NCBI GenBank assembly: GCA_965213935.1
Contig: CBDCAO010000012.1
Location: 1,984,001 to 2,048,000 of the forward strand
DNA length: 64,000 bases
Source of the DNA: Bin52 sp965213935
Lineage (GTDB): Bacteria; Pseudomonadota; Alphaproteobacteria; Thalassobaculales; Thalassobaculaceae
Direction of reading: 5' to 3'
Under the pieces are notes generated by a model. The model saw nothing but the letters and a program-made list of their open reading frames with translations. It did no database searches and was not told the DNA's origin. Position numbers and translations under genes: made by a program. This document shows, piece after piece, positions 44,342 through 53,011 of this stretch (positions are counted from its first letter, which is position 1; each line of letters begins with the position of its first letter).

Positions 44342-45156
44342 GATGCTGTCAGCCTGCCTTCCCGCTCAAGGACCTCGCGCGCGAGCTTGACGTAGGCCTG
44401 CGATCCCGCGCATCGCAGGTCGTACACCAGGGCCGGGATTCCGTGTGACGGAGCCTCGGAAATCCGCACGTTTCGCGGAATGACGGTCTGGTAGACCAGG
44501 TCCCCCATATGGTGACGCACGTCGTCTTCAACCTGCCTTGACAGGTTGTTGCGGCCATCGAACATCGTCAAGACCACTCCCTGGACCGCGAGCCGCGAAT
44601 TGAACGACCGCCGGATCCGCTCGACTGTTTGGAGCAGCATGCTCAGTCCTTCCAGGGCATAGAACTCGCATTGCAACGGTACCAGTACCCCGCCCGAGGC
44701 GACCAGCGCGTTCAGTGTCAGCAGTCCGAGCGATGGCGGACAATCGATGAACACGACATCCGGGCTGTCAGACGTCTCCGCGAGATACTGTTCGAGCACG
44801 GCCCGTACCCGGTACTCCCGTTCGGCCAGTTCCACCAGCTCCAGCTCTGCGCCGGACAGGTCAGGCGTGCTCGGCACCAGCGACAGGCCCGGAACCACGG
44901 TTGGCAGTACCGCCGACTGAAGGTCTGTTGATCCTGCAAGAACCGCATAGATGTCCCGGCGCCGGTCCTGGCGCGAAACACCAAGCCCGGTGCTTGCATT
45001 GCCCTGCGGGTCGAGATCGATCACTAGCACGCGAAGTCTGTACGCCGCCATCGCGGTCGCCAGGTTGACCGCGGTCGTGGTCTTGCCCACCCCTCCCTTC
45101 TGGTTTGCCAGCGCCAGTACCCTTGGCCGGCCTGCCGCCGACTGTTCACTCGCCAT
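44338..45156 (-). CDS. parA: chromosome partitioning ATPase ParA
   Basis: This 272-residue deviant-Walker ATPase drives origin segregation with ParB. The start MASEQSAAGRPRVLALANQK leads directly into the Walker A KGGVGKTT (residues 20-27). LVIDLDPQGNASTGLG and the Asp of VVFIDCPPSLGLLTLNAL follow, with the switch region LTMFDGRNNLSRQV. The ATG at 45156 gives the normal family N-terminus and overlaps the rsmG end by 11 bases. A longer upstream reading has no similarity. Confidence 0.97.
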   Translation of the reverse strand: MASEQSAAGRPRVLALANQKGGVGKTTTAVNLATAMAAYRLRVLVIDLDPQGNASTGLGVSRQDRRRDIYAVLAGSTDLQSAVLPTVVPGLSLVPSTPDLSGAELELVELAEREYRVRAVLEQYLAETSDSPDVVFIDCPPSLGLLTLNALVASGGVLVPLQCEFYALEGLSMLLQTVERIRRSFNSRLAVQGVVLTMFDGRNNLSRQVEDDVRHHMGDLVYQTVIPRNVRISEAPSHGIPALVYDLRCAGSQAYVKLAREVLEREGRLTAS

Positions 45157-45808
45157 CGCCAAGCCCTTCCATTCGAACCACGGTACCGCCCGGGCTGGAC
45201 AGGCTCGGAATGGCACTGACCCGCAGCCGGGTGCCGACGGCAATGGTGTCGAGCTCCCGTGCCACGGATCGTCCCTTGGGAAACAGACACACTGTATCGG
45301 CGTGCACATGCGGCTGCGCCAGCGTGATCAGCCGGTCAAGCGGCGCGCACGCACGTGCAGTCACAACGTCGAATTGCCCTGCCTGCAGTGCCTCGATCCG
45401 GACAGGGTGCACGCTGACTCTGGTTCCGGTTTCCCGGGCCACCTGTGAAACGAAACCACACTTGCGGGTGTCGGAGTCGACGAGGTGCACGTCACGAGCC
45501 CCGAGCACGGCCAGGACCAGGCCCGGAAACCCGGCTCCGGTTCCGATATCGAGCACGGAACAGGCCGGATCTGGCAGCAGGCCGAACAACTGGGCGCTGT
45601 CGAGAAAGTGCCGGCTCCAGACCTCATCGAGCGTCGATGCGGAAACCAGATTGATAGCCCTCTGCCACCGCCGAAGCATCGCTTCGTAGTGGTCCAGCTT
45701 CTCCATGGCCGCCGATGATGCGCCGAGTGCCGCACGAAAGGCATCGCGCTGACTGGCGTGACCGACGGCGCTCACGTCAGGCGGCCCTTGCCTGACCGCG
45801 GCGAACAT
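45146..45808 (-). CDS. rsmG: 16S rRNA (guanine-N7)-methyltransferase G
   Basis: This 220-residue enzyme methylates G527 of 16S rRNA. It carries INLVSASTLDEVWSRHFLDS and the SAM motif VLDIGTGAGFPGLVLA. The acidic segment VHLVDSDTRKCGFVSQVARE and the late motif FPKGRSVARELD are also present. The ATG at 45808 overlaps mnmG by 32 bases; a GTG at 45775 would start just after the mnmG stop and give the usual 209 residues. Both are possible. The genes mnmE, mnmG, rsmG, parA and parB run in one direction. Confidence 0.95.
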   Translation of the reverse strand: MFAAVRQGPPDVSAVGHASQRDAFRAALGASSAAMEKLDHYEAMLRRWQRAINLVSASTLDEVWSRHFLDSAQLFGLLPDPACSVLDIGTGAGFPGLVLAVLGARDVHLVDSDTRKCGFVSQVARETGTRVSVHPVRIEALQAGQFDVVTARACAPLDRLITLAQPHVHADTVCLFPKGRSVARELDTIAVGTRLRVSAIPSLSSPGGTVVRMEGLGDGE

Positions 45809-47645
45809 GTCTCATCAGCGCAAGCAACGCAGACGGCGTCATTCCCGGAATCCTCGACGCCTGGCCGAGTGTCTGCGGTCGGGTCCTGGACAGGACTTCG
45901 CGGACTTCATTGGAAAGACCGCCAACGGCCCGGTAGTCGAGCGTGTCAGGAAGCTCGAGCTGCTCGTCACGGCGGTACGCCCTGACATCACCCTCCTGGC
46001 GGGCCAGATAACCGCTGTAGAGAGAATCGATGGCCGCATCCGCCACGGCCACGCGATCGAGCCCCGCGATTTCGGGCCAGAACCCGGCGAGCCTGTCCTG
46101 GTCGACCCCGTCGAGCGCCAGCAGCTGGTAGGCCGAGCGTTCCGCCCCGTCCTGGTTGATCCGAAAACCGGCTCGCGCCAACTCGGCAGGAGTTGCCCGG
46201 CATGTTTCCAGGACACGCACCGCATGTTCGAGCCCTGCATGTTTCACGTGAAACATCTCCCGCCGTGCGGTCCCGACACAGCCGGCCTTGATCCCGGCCG
46301 GTGTCAGGCGGCGGTCTGCATTGTCGGCACGCAGTCGAAGGCGAAACTCGGCGCGGGAGGTGAACATGCGGTAGGGCTCCAGCACGCCACGCGTGGTCAG
46401 ATCATCGACCAGAACGCCGATGTAGGCATCCGCACGGTCGACGTGGAAGCACTCGCCTGATCCCCCGGCAAGCAGGGCGGCGTTGATGCCGGCAACCAGC
46501 CCCTGCGCCGCGGCTTCCTCGTAGCCGGTGGTACCATTGATCTGCCCGGCAAGGAACAGCCCGGGAATTCTCCGGGATTCGAGTGACCGGTCGAGTTCGC
46601 GCGGATCGACATAATCATACTCGATCGCATAGCCGGGCTGGGCGACGACCGCTTCCTCGAGCCCGGGAATGGTCCGGACAAAGGCGTCCTGGACATCGAC
46701 CGGCATCGAGGTCGAAATACCGTTCGGGTAAACCAGATGAGTGTCAAGTCCTTCAGGTTCCAGAAAAACCTGGTGGTGGTTACGGTCGGCGAATCTGACA
46801 ATCTTGTCCTCGACCGACGGGCAGTATCTGGGACCAACCCCCTCGATCCGGCCCGAGTAGATTGGTGAACGGTGCAGGTTTTCGCGCAGAATCGCATGAC
46901 CGGCCGGTCCTGTATGTGTGATATGGCAGTTCACCTGCGGCGTCGTGATCCGTGCGGTCAGGCTGGAAAGCGGCACCGGCGGCATGTCGCCCGGCTGGAC
47001 TTCGAGCCCTGCCCAATTGATAGTCCTTCCATCAAGGCGCGGCGGCGTTCCCGTCTTGAGCCGTCCGCGGACAAACCCTCGCCGTTTCAGGGTGCTGGCC
47101 AGCCCGACATCAGGTTCCTCGCCGATGCGGCCGGCCGGAATGCGCTCCTCTCCACGGTGGATCATGCCGCCAAGGAATGTCCCGGTGGTCAGCACGACAC
47201 AGGCGGCGCGCAGGGTCGAGCCGTCCCGGTTCACGACCCCGCCTGCCCGGCCGTCCGATCCCACCAGGAGGTCCTCCACCGCGGCTTCCACGATGTCGAG
47301 ATTCTCCTGGGACTCGAGCGCCTGCTGCACTGCCCTGCGGTACAAGTTCCGGTCGGCCTGGGCCCGCGGTCCGCGAACTGCTGGCCCCTTGCTTCGGTTC
47401 AGCAACCGGAACTGGATGCCGGCGGCATCGGCGGCCCTTGCCATGACACCGTCGAGCGCGTCGATTTCACGAACAAGGTGGCCTTTGCCCAACCCGCCGA
47501 TGGCGGGATTGCAGGACATTTCGCCAATGGTGGTGCGACGATGGGTCACGAGCGCCGTGCGGGCGCCCATGCGCGCGCTGGCCGCGGCTGCCTCGCAGCC
47601 GGCATGCCCGCCGCCGATGACAATGACGTCGAAGGCGGACTTCAT
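45777..47645 (-). CDS. mnmG: tRNA uridine 5-carboxymethylaminomethyl modification enzyme MnmG (GidA)
   Basis: This 622-residue FAD enzyme acts with MnmE to put the cmnm5 group on U34 of several tRNAs. The start MKSAFDVIVIGGGHAGCEAA contains the FAD motif. CNPAIGGLGKGHLVREIDAL, GTFLGGMIHRGEE and RLKTGTPPRLDGRTINW follow, then the C-terminal helical domain ending SRIPGMTPSALLALMRHVRR. The ATG at 47645 gives the universal N-terminus. A parS site is embedded in the coding sequence at 46240. Confidence 0.97.
   Translation of the reverse strand: MKSAFDVIVIGGGHAGCEAAAASARMGARTALVTHRRTTIGEMSCNPAIGGLGKGHLVREIDALDGVMARAADAAGIQFRLLNRSKGPAVRGPRAQADRNLYRRAVQQALESQENLDIVEAAVEDLLVGSDGRAGGVVNRDGSTLRAACVVLTTGTFLGGMIHRGEERIPAGRIGEEPDVGLASTLKRRGFVRGRLKTGTPPRLDGRTINWAGLEVQPGDMPPVPLSSLTARITTPQVNCHITHTGPAGHAILRENLHRSPIYSGRIEGVGPRYCPSVEDKIVRFADRNHHQVFLEPEGLDTHLVYPNGISTSMPVDVQDAFVRTIPGLEEAVVAQPGYAIEYDYVDPRELDRSLESRRIPGLFLAGQINGTTGYEEAAAQGLVAGINAALLAGGSGECFHVDRADAYIGVLVDDLTTRGVLEPYRMFTSRAEFRLRLRADNADRRLTPAGIKAGCVGTARREMFHVKHAGLEHAVRVLETCRATPAELARAGFRINQDGAERSAYQLLALDGVDQDRLAGFWPEIAGLDRVAVADAAIDSLYSGYLARQEGDVRAYRRDEQLELPDTLDYRAVGGLSNEVREVLSRTRPQTLGQASRIPGMTPSALLALMRHVRRGQARAA
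46240..46255. promoter_or_regulatory. parS: parS site 2 (inside mnmG)
   Basis: TGTTTCACGTGAAACA, a perfect 16-base parS palindrome, lies within the mnmG coding sequence and there encodes Met-Phe-His-Val-Lys-His. Confidence 0.95.
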
Positions 47646-47695
47646 CTTCCTGCCTCCACATGATGCGGAACCGGTGAATACCAGAGCCCGAGACA

Positions 47696-47711
47696 TGTTT
47701 CACGTGAAACA
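47696..47711. promoter_or_regulatory. parS: parS site 3 (upstream of mnmG)
   Basis: TGTTTCACGTGAAACA, a perfect parS palindrome 50 bases upstream of the mnmG start codon, where ParB binding could also affect mnmG transcription. Confidence 0.95.
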
Positions 47712-47946
47712 TGGAGCCTGCATGGATTATCGCCGATATCGCGCCGCCGTCCTCCGATCGTTTCGCGGCTCCCGGGCCGGACGCTCACTGCGGGGATGTG
47801 TTGACAGCACCGGCTCCGCGCTGTTGTTCGTCATTGTATCCTGTACCGTATCCACACCGTTCATGCGTACCCCACGCCCGGTCCCGTCACAGGCCGGTTA
47901 CTGCCGCGGAAGTCCCCGAAACCTGGGTTCCCGACCCGATGACAGC

Positions 47947-47962
47947 TGTTTCACGTGAAACA
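47947..47962. promoter_or_regulatory. parS: parS site 4
   Basis: TGTTTCACGTGAAACA, the fourth perfect parS palindrome, lies in the mnmG-mnmE gap. Confidence 0.95.
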
Positions 47963-48265
47963 TTCCGGTCCATCGCTTGGGGAGTCACATCATCGTGCGG
48001 CGCATCCACGATCGTGCGCATGGTGCCGAGACATTCGTGCGGTTCCAGTCCTGTTTCGAACGTATTATAGTACATGTTATCAAACTGTTATGCTGGTTGT
48101 CGAGCGGCGGAGAAGGCCGCCGGACATTCCGTTCACTCGGCCGGCGCCCCCGGGGTTCGGTCCTTTCCGCCACACCAGGTTTCCGCTCCGATCCCGGGTC
48201 GGCGCCTTCTCTACCGAGCCCATGCTCCGCCACGGCGCCGTGTCCGGCAGACACGTCCCGCGAGC

Positions 48266-49582
48266 CTACTTGCCGATGCAAAAGTCCCGGAAGATCACAT
48301 CGAGCAGCTGTTCAACGTCGACCCTGCCGGTCACGCGTCCGAGTGCGTCCGCGCCGGCCCGGGCGTGTTCGGCAACGATCTCGAGCCCGGCGCCACGTTC
48401 CAGATCCGCCTGCGCGGCTGCGAGATGGCCGATGGTCGCAAGCAGCGCTGCCCGGTGTCGCGCCCTGGTGAGCACCGGCCGACCCGCAACGTCCATCCTC
48501 TCGCGCGCCAGCGCCGTGAGCGACCGGAGAAAGGGCTGAAGCCCGGCGCCGGTCCTGACCGAAGTCGCGTGGGCCGGCCGTGGAGCCTCGAAGGCCGGAT
48601 CGAGGTCTATCTTGTTGAACACGACGAGATCGCTCTCCGGGAACACGGCGGTCTCCCGGTGATGATCCGCCGTGGCATCGAATACCAGGACGCGAAGATC
48701 GGCGTGATCCACCCAGTCCTGCGCCCGTCTGACGCCTTCGGCCTCGATGCTGTCGCGCGCGGTTCGCAACCCGGCGGTATCGGCCACGATAACCGGGAAC
48801 CCCGCCAGATCGAGGTGAACCTCGATCACGTCTCGGGTAGTCCCGGCATGTTCCGACACGATGGCAGCATCACGGCCCGCAAGCCAGTTGACCAGCGACG
48901 ACTTCCCCGCGTTCGGTGGCCCGAACACCGCGACCCTCAGACCTTCCCTCAGCCTTTCTCCTCGCCTCCCGTCATCAGCGAAGGTCTCCATCTCGAGGCG
49001 CATGCGGCAAAGCCCGTCGAGCGCTGCATTGACCGCGGTTTCAGGGATTTCCTCGTCCGGAAAATCGATCCACGCCTCGATGTGCGCCCGCAGATACTGG
49101 ATCTGTTCCGCCCATTCGTCGAGCCGTCGCGCCAGCCCGCCCTCGAGTTGCACCAGGGCAGCCTGCCGCTGGGCCTCGGTCTGCGCGGCCACGAGATCGT
49201 TGACGGCCTCGGCAGCGGTCAGGTCCAGCCGGCCGGCGAGAAACGCCCGGCGGGTGAACTCGCCCGGCTCGGCGTGTCGCCAGCCCGGGCTGCGAGCGAG
49301 CACGCCCAATGTGCGCTCGAGGACGGCACGGCCCCCGTGCACGTGCAACTCGACGACATCCTCGCCGGTATAGCTTCCCGGCGCTGGAAACCACACGACG
49401 AGACCGCGATCCACCAGTTCGCCATCGTCGCGGAACGCGCGCAGGGCAGCACGGCGCGGAGCAGGCAGCACGAACCCGAGCAACCGCGCAGCCGATGCCG
49501 CGTCACTGCCCGATATGCGCACCACCGCGACGCCGGAACGGCCGGCTGCGCTTGCGAGCGCGAAAATGGTGTCCCCGCTCAT
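48266..49582 (-). CDS. mnmE: tRNA modification GTPase MnmE
   Basis: This 438-residue GTPase partners MnmG. It has the formyl-THF-binding N-terminal domain (DTIFALASAAGRSGVAVVRI, then YTGEDVVELHVHGG and RAFLAGRLDLTAAEAV). The inserted G domain has GPPNAGKSSL, DTAGLR and FNKIDL. The family-defining C-terminus is CIGK, needed for modification. The family is usually about 450 residues, so it is complete. It precedes mnmG on the same strand with a 620-base gap. Confidence 0.97.
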   Translation of the reverse strand: MSGDTIFALASAAGRSGVAVVRISGSDAASAARLLGFVLPAPRRAALRAFRDDGELVDRGLVVWFPAPGSYTGEDVVELHVHGGRAVLERTLGVLARSPGWRHAEPGEFTRRAFLAGRLDLTAAEAVNDLVAAQTEAQRQAALVQLEGGLARRLDEWAEQIQYLRAHIEAWIDFPDEEIPETAVNAALDGLCRMRLEMETFADDGRRGERLREGLRVAVFGPPNAGKSSLVNWLAGRDAAIVSEHAGTTRDVIEVHLDLAGFPVIVADTAGLRTARDSIEAEGVRRAQDWVDHADLRVLVFDATADHHRETAVFPESDLVVFNKIDLDPAFEAPRPAHATSVRTGAGLQPFLRSLTALARERMDVAGRPVLTRARHRAALLATIGHLAAAQADLERGAGLEIVAEHARAGADALGRVTGRVDVEQLLDVIFRDFCIGK

Positions 49583-49990
49583 GACAGTCGTGCCTCACCT
49601 TCCATGGATCAACCGCCTGCAATGCCCCACCGGCCGCTCTGGCAGGAAATCCCGTGTTTTCGGGAATTGTAGTCGAAACGACGCGCCGAACGATTCTCGA
49701 GCACATGTACAGACAATACGCTTTTGCAACACCTTGTACGTAAACTGGACAGCCAGTTTGCGTGTACGCAGGCACCAGTCCGGACCCTCGTCAGGCCATC
49801 AGCTTCATGTGTCTGACAACTGGAAGACGGGAGGGCGGCATGGTAAGGTTTGTCACGGCAGGCATGACGTACTTGTTTCCTCGACGAGAAGACGGCCGGC
49901 GCCGTTTACTCCTCAATGCCTGTGGTCACGAGAAACGCGCCCTGCTGAAGATGCGGGGCAGGACTTGGGCAGCGCTGGAGGAGTTCTGAG
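49583..49990. other. 400-base gap, no confident gene
   Basis: A 75-codon open frame (49762-49989) ends one base before the next start, and an internal ATG at 49840 could give a 49-residue protein. Neither has a recognisable motif or clear ribosome-binding site. The mnmE promoter should lie near 49600-49700. Confidence 0.45.
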
Positions 49991-50284
49991 ATGACTGTTC
50001 GCGTTATTGTCGATGTCAAGGCGAAGCCCGGTACCGGGGGAGAGGTGGTTGCATTCTTCAAGTCGATTCTGCCGGAAACGCGCGCCTACAAGGGCTGTTC
50101 CAGCGTCCATGCCCTGCAGAACCACGACGATCCCGACAACGTGATGCTGGTCGAAGAGTGGGATTCCCACGAGCAACACAGGGAGTATCTCGCCTGGCAG
50201 CGGGAGAGGGGGACGAGCAGCCGGCTCATCGATGCTCTCGCCGAGCAGCCAAGCGTCCGCTATTTCGACGTGACCGACGCCTGA
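49991..50284 (+). CDS. antibiotic biosynthesis monooxygenase (ABM) domain protein
   Basis: This 97-residue single-domain protein has a ferredoxin-like fold. The pattern VRVIVDVKAKPGTGGEVVAF, TRAYKGCSSVHALQNHDDPD and VMLVEEWDSHEQHREYLAW is that of the ABM/quinol monooxygenase (YgiN-like) family. These cofactor-free enzymes oxidise quinols and polyketide phenols, but many members have unknown substrates. A GGAGGAG-type site precedes the ATG. Confidence 0.88.
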   Translation: MTVRVIVDVKAKPGTGGEVVAFFKSILPETRAYKGCSSVHALQNHDDPDNVMLVEEWDSHEQHREYLAWQRERGTSSRLIDALAEQPSVRYFDVTDA

Positions 50285-50772
50285 GCCCCGACGACGGCGA
50301 AAGGCGCATTCGCGCTGCCTCTGCCCGGTATCCGGCCGGAACGGGTCGTTCAGAGTTCCGTGACCGGGGGTTGCGGGGAGGGGTCGGGTTTTCCCGGACC
50401 TCCTGTGACGACGTTTCGTTGCTGAATGCGTCCGCCGCCGGAGGTTTTCCTGGCCGGGGCCGTGCGGGCCGGCGGCGCTCCTGAAACGACCACCAGAAAA
50501 TCTCCCTGCGCTGGCTGGTTTCCCTGCACGTTGCGGGGACCACCCTTTCCGCCGTGCTCCCGTCCGGGTGCCCGGGATCGAACCTGCACCCGTTGCGCTG
50601 GCCGTTGACGACTTCTGACGCGCTGTCGGGCTGCGGGACGGCCCGGACAGGGGCCGTTGCCACTGCAAGAGTTCCGTGGACATTGCCCGTCCGGCTTGGC
50701 CGAAAAAACACTGTTGCTCTACCATTCCTGGTGCATTGGTCGCAGGACGCTGTTCTCGGGGGAGTGCCGAAC
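50285..50772. other. 490-base gap, no gene recognised
   Basis: No ORF with family similarity lies here. A GGTTCGATCCCGGGCACCC-like string on the reverse strand near 50565-50590 recalls a tRNA T-arm but does not fold into a tRNA. The promoter of the SulP transporter is probably in the last 100 bases. Confidence 0.5.
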
Positions 50773-52329
50773 ATGCTGGAAAGTCTGCGAAACCAGGATC
50801 GACCACCGTACGAACGCGAAACCCTGTGGGCCGACCTGAGGGCCGGCGTCACCCTGGTTGCATCATACCTGCCAACCGCCATGGCGCTCGGCGTCATTTC
50901 CGGCATGGGGCCCCTCGCGGGACTCTGGTGCGGTGTCTTCGTCGGGATCATCTCGGCGGTGTGCGGCGGAACGCGTGCGCTGGTGAGCGGGCCCAGCGCC
51001 GTGCTCGCGGTGATCACCGCGACGCTGCTGATGGGCGACAGGATGAGCCTGCCTGAACTTGCGATCGTCATCGTCATGGCCGGCGCAATCCAGGTCATCC
51101 TCGGACTCGCCGGCGTCGGCCGCTTCGTTTCTTACATGCCCCACATCGTGCTCACGGGGTTCATGTCGGGAATCGGCGTGCTGCTGCTGGCAACGCAGAC
51201 CGAGAAGCTGTTTCACCTCGGCATGAACGACTTCGCCCTCGCGGCCTTTTGCCTGGCCGTGTTCTTCGTGTGGCCGGCCCGTATCGGCAAGTACGTCCCG
51301 GCACCGCTCGCGGCGGTGGGAATCGGGTGGATCGTCGCGCTCTTCATCCCCGGCATCCACCAGCTGGGTCCTGTCCCGGTTGGACTGCCGGTGCCGCTGC
51401 TCGAGCTTCCGTCGCTGGAATTCCTGCCGAAAGCCGTCGGGCCCGCGGTTCTGATCGCCCTCATCAGTTCCGTATACACACTGATGTGGTCACTGATCGC
51501 CGATACGTTCGCTGGCTCGCAGCACAATCCGAACCGCGAGCTGGTCGGTCTCGGACTGGGAAACCTCGCGGCGGGGATCGTGGGCGTTCTGCCCGGGAGC
51601 GGGACCATTGCCACCATGACGGCCCGTCGTTTCGGCGGGAAGACCGTGGTGACCGGCATCGTCTGCCTGATCATCGTCGCAGCCCTCATCCTGGGTCTCG
51701 GCCCCTATGCGGCACCGTTGCCGCTGGCGGCACTGTCCGCGATCGTCATGCTCGTCGGCTGGCGGATGATCGAGTTTTCCTTCCTGCGGAAGGTTCCCCG
51801 CATGGACCCGAAGTACTCTGCAGTCATGCTGCTGATCATGGCTGTCACAATCTTTGTGGATCCGGTCTTCGCAATCATGTTCGGCGTAATCGCCGCAAAT
51901 ATCGTCAACGCCGTGCAGCTTGAGTCTCTGGAACTTGACAGCGTGGTCTCGACGCCGCTTCTCGACAGCACCTTCACCACGGAGGTTGACGACGAATTCA
52001 CGGCTCGAATCGGGCTCGTGGCCTTTCGCGGCTCCTTTACGGTGTCGTCCTCGCGAAAACTGATCGCCTTGATCGGCGTGGACATCCGTGACCACGAAGT
52101 CGTGATTTTCGATCTTTCGAGGGCCACCCATATTGACGACAGCGCCGCCAATCTTCTGGCCCAGATCATTGACCGCGCCAAGCAGACCCGCACCGAGATT
52201 GTCGTCTGCGGCATCAACGACCGCATCCGCGCCACCCTGTTCGCATTCAATGTCCTCGACCGTATTCCCGAGGATCGGACCGTCGCGACCGAGAAGGAAG
52301 CCAAGGACCTCGCCTGGTCGCTGCTGTAA
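50773..52329 (+). CDS. SulP-family anion transporter with STAS domain
   Basis: This 518-residue inner-membrane transporter has about 12 helices from LRAGVTLVASYLPTAMALGV onward. It contains VSGPSAVLAVITATLLMG and GVLPGSGTIATMTARRFGGK. A cytoplasmic STAS domain occupies the last 110 or so residues (IGLVAFRGSFTVSSSRKLIA and IFDLSRATHIDDSAANLLAQ). SulP proteins carry sulfate, bicarbonate or other anions. The ATG at 50773 follows GGGGGAG and gives the normal family length; a longer upstream frame has no similarity. Confidence 0.92.
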   Translation: MLESLRNQDRPPYERETLWADLRAGVTLVASYLPTAMALGVISGMGPLAGLWCGVFVGIISAVCGGTRALVSGPSAVLAVITATLLMGDRMSLPELAIVIVMAGAIQVILGLAGVGRFVSYMPHIVLTGFMSGIGVLLLATQTEKLFHLGMNDFALAAFCLAVFFVWPARIGKYVPAPLAAVGIGWIVALFIPGIHQLGPVPVGLPVPLLELPSLEFLPKAVGPAVLIALISSVYTLMWSLIADTFAGSQHNPNRELVGLGLGNLAAGIVGVLPGSGTIATMTARRFGGKTVVTGIVCLIIVAALILGLGPYAAPLPLAALSAIVMLVGWRMIEFSFLRKVPRMDPKYSAVMLLIMAVTIFVDPVFAIMFGVIAANIVNAVQLESLELDSVVSTPLLDSTFTTEVDDEFTARIGLVAFRGSFTVSSSRKLIALIGVDIRDHEVVIFDLSRATHIDDSAANLLAQIIDRAKQTRTEIVVCGINDRIRATLFAFNVLDRIPEDRTVATEKEAKDLAWSLL

Positions 52330-52447
52330 CGGCATTCCGTTCCTGACGCGACAGGGCAGGGGACTGCCGGACGGAGAGACGGCACAGTCCGCAACAGCCG
52401 CGGACGTGCTTTCGGGGGTCAAGAAGACGAAACGCGTCAGTTCGCTT

Positions 52448-52470
52448 GCCGCCTGCCCGGGGGCAGCGGC
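52448..52470. terminator. hairpin between convergent genes
   Basis: GCCGCCTGCC pairs with GGCAGCGGC (one bulge) in the gap between the SulP and GFA genes, where a shared terminator is expected. There is no T-run. Confidence 0.35.
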
Positions 52471-52483
52471 GCCGGGCGTCCGA

Positions 52484-52894
52484 TCACCCGGACGACACGC
52501 CCTCGTGGCGCACGAGCCCGTCCGCGAGCTTGAGCCACGGAAGCTGCTCGGCAACGAAGACATGAAACCGGGGCCGGTAAGCGGCCGGATCATCGAGACT
52601 CGCGGCGTACAGGTGCGCCTCGCCCGGAAACCGGTCCGCCTCGTAGGACATCGGCGTTCCGCAGGTGCTGCAGAACCGGCGGACGACACCCGGCGAAGAC
52701 TCGAACGCCTTCGGCGTCGCGCCGGTCCAGGCGAAGCTGTCAGCATGGACACCGATGAAACTCGCAAGCGCTGACGAGGTCTGCCGCCGGCAGCTTTCAC
52801 AGTGACAGTGTCCCTGCCATTTTGCCAGACCGGTAAACCTGTAGGTCACGGCGCCGCACAGGCAGCGGCCGGTTGTCGCATCATCCCTTGTCAC
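52484..52894 (-). CDS. GFA family (CENP-V/GFA-like) zinc protein
   Basis: This 136-residue protein has the GFA zinc sites in order: GRCLCGAV, CHCESCRR and FCSTCGTPMSY. The last part is LYAASLDDPAAYRP, as in the family. Named after the glutathione-dependent formaldehyde-activating enzyme, most members have unknown roles. It is divergent from the Rieske oxygenase gene with about 120 bases between the starts. Confidence 0.93.
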   Translation of the reverse strand: MTRDDATTGRCLCGAVTYRFTGLAKWQGHCHCESCRRQTSSALASFIGVHADSFAWTGATPKAFESSPGVVRRFCSTCGTPMSYEADRFPGEAHLYAASLDDPAAYRPRFHVFVAEQLPWLKLADGLVRHEGVSSG

Positions 52895-53011
52895 TGTTCA
52901 CTTCCCTCATCCCGTGTCCCGATCACGCCCGAGCGTATACCATGGGCCTCGTCCATGGGCCGCTGTCCTTCACAGCCGGTTCCTGCTAGCGGTCTTTCCG
53001 GGAGCGCCCCC

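Larger units (their letters stand above)
47646..48265. other. 620-base gap between mnmG and mnmE with two parS sites
   Basis: No coding region is supported. The gap holds parS sites 3 and 4 and a short AT-richer stretch at about 48060-48100 (TATTATAGTACATGTTATC). One near-match to a DnaA box (GTATCCACA, one mismatch) is seen at about 47850. That is not enough to call an origin. Confidence 0.6.

Noticed and set aside
47820..48110. Possible replication origin between mnmG and mnmE.
   Set aside because: Only one imperfect DnaA box and a short AT-rich stretch are visible; parS sites alone do not make an origin.
49762..49989. 75-codon open frame just before the ABM gene.
   Set aside because: No motif, no ribosome-binding site and arginine-rich composition typical of random GC-rich frames.
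50540..50620. tRNA-like T-arm string on the reverse strand (GGTTCGATCCCGGGCACCC).
   Set aside because: No matching acceptor, D or anticodon arms can be drawn in the 75 bases upstream, and the T-stem itself mispairs.
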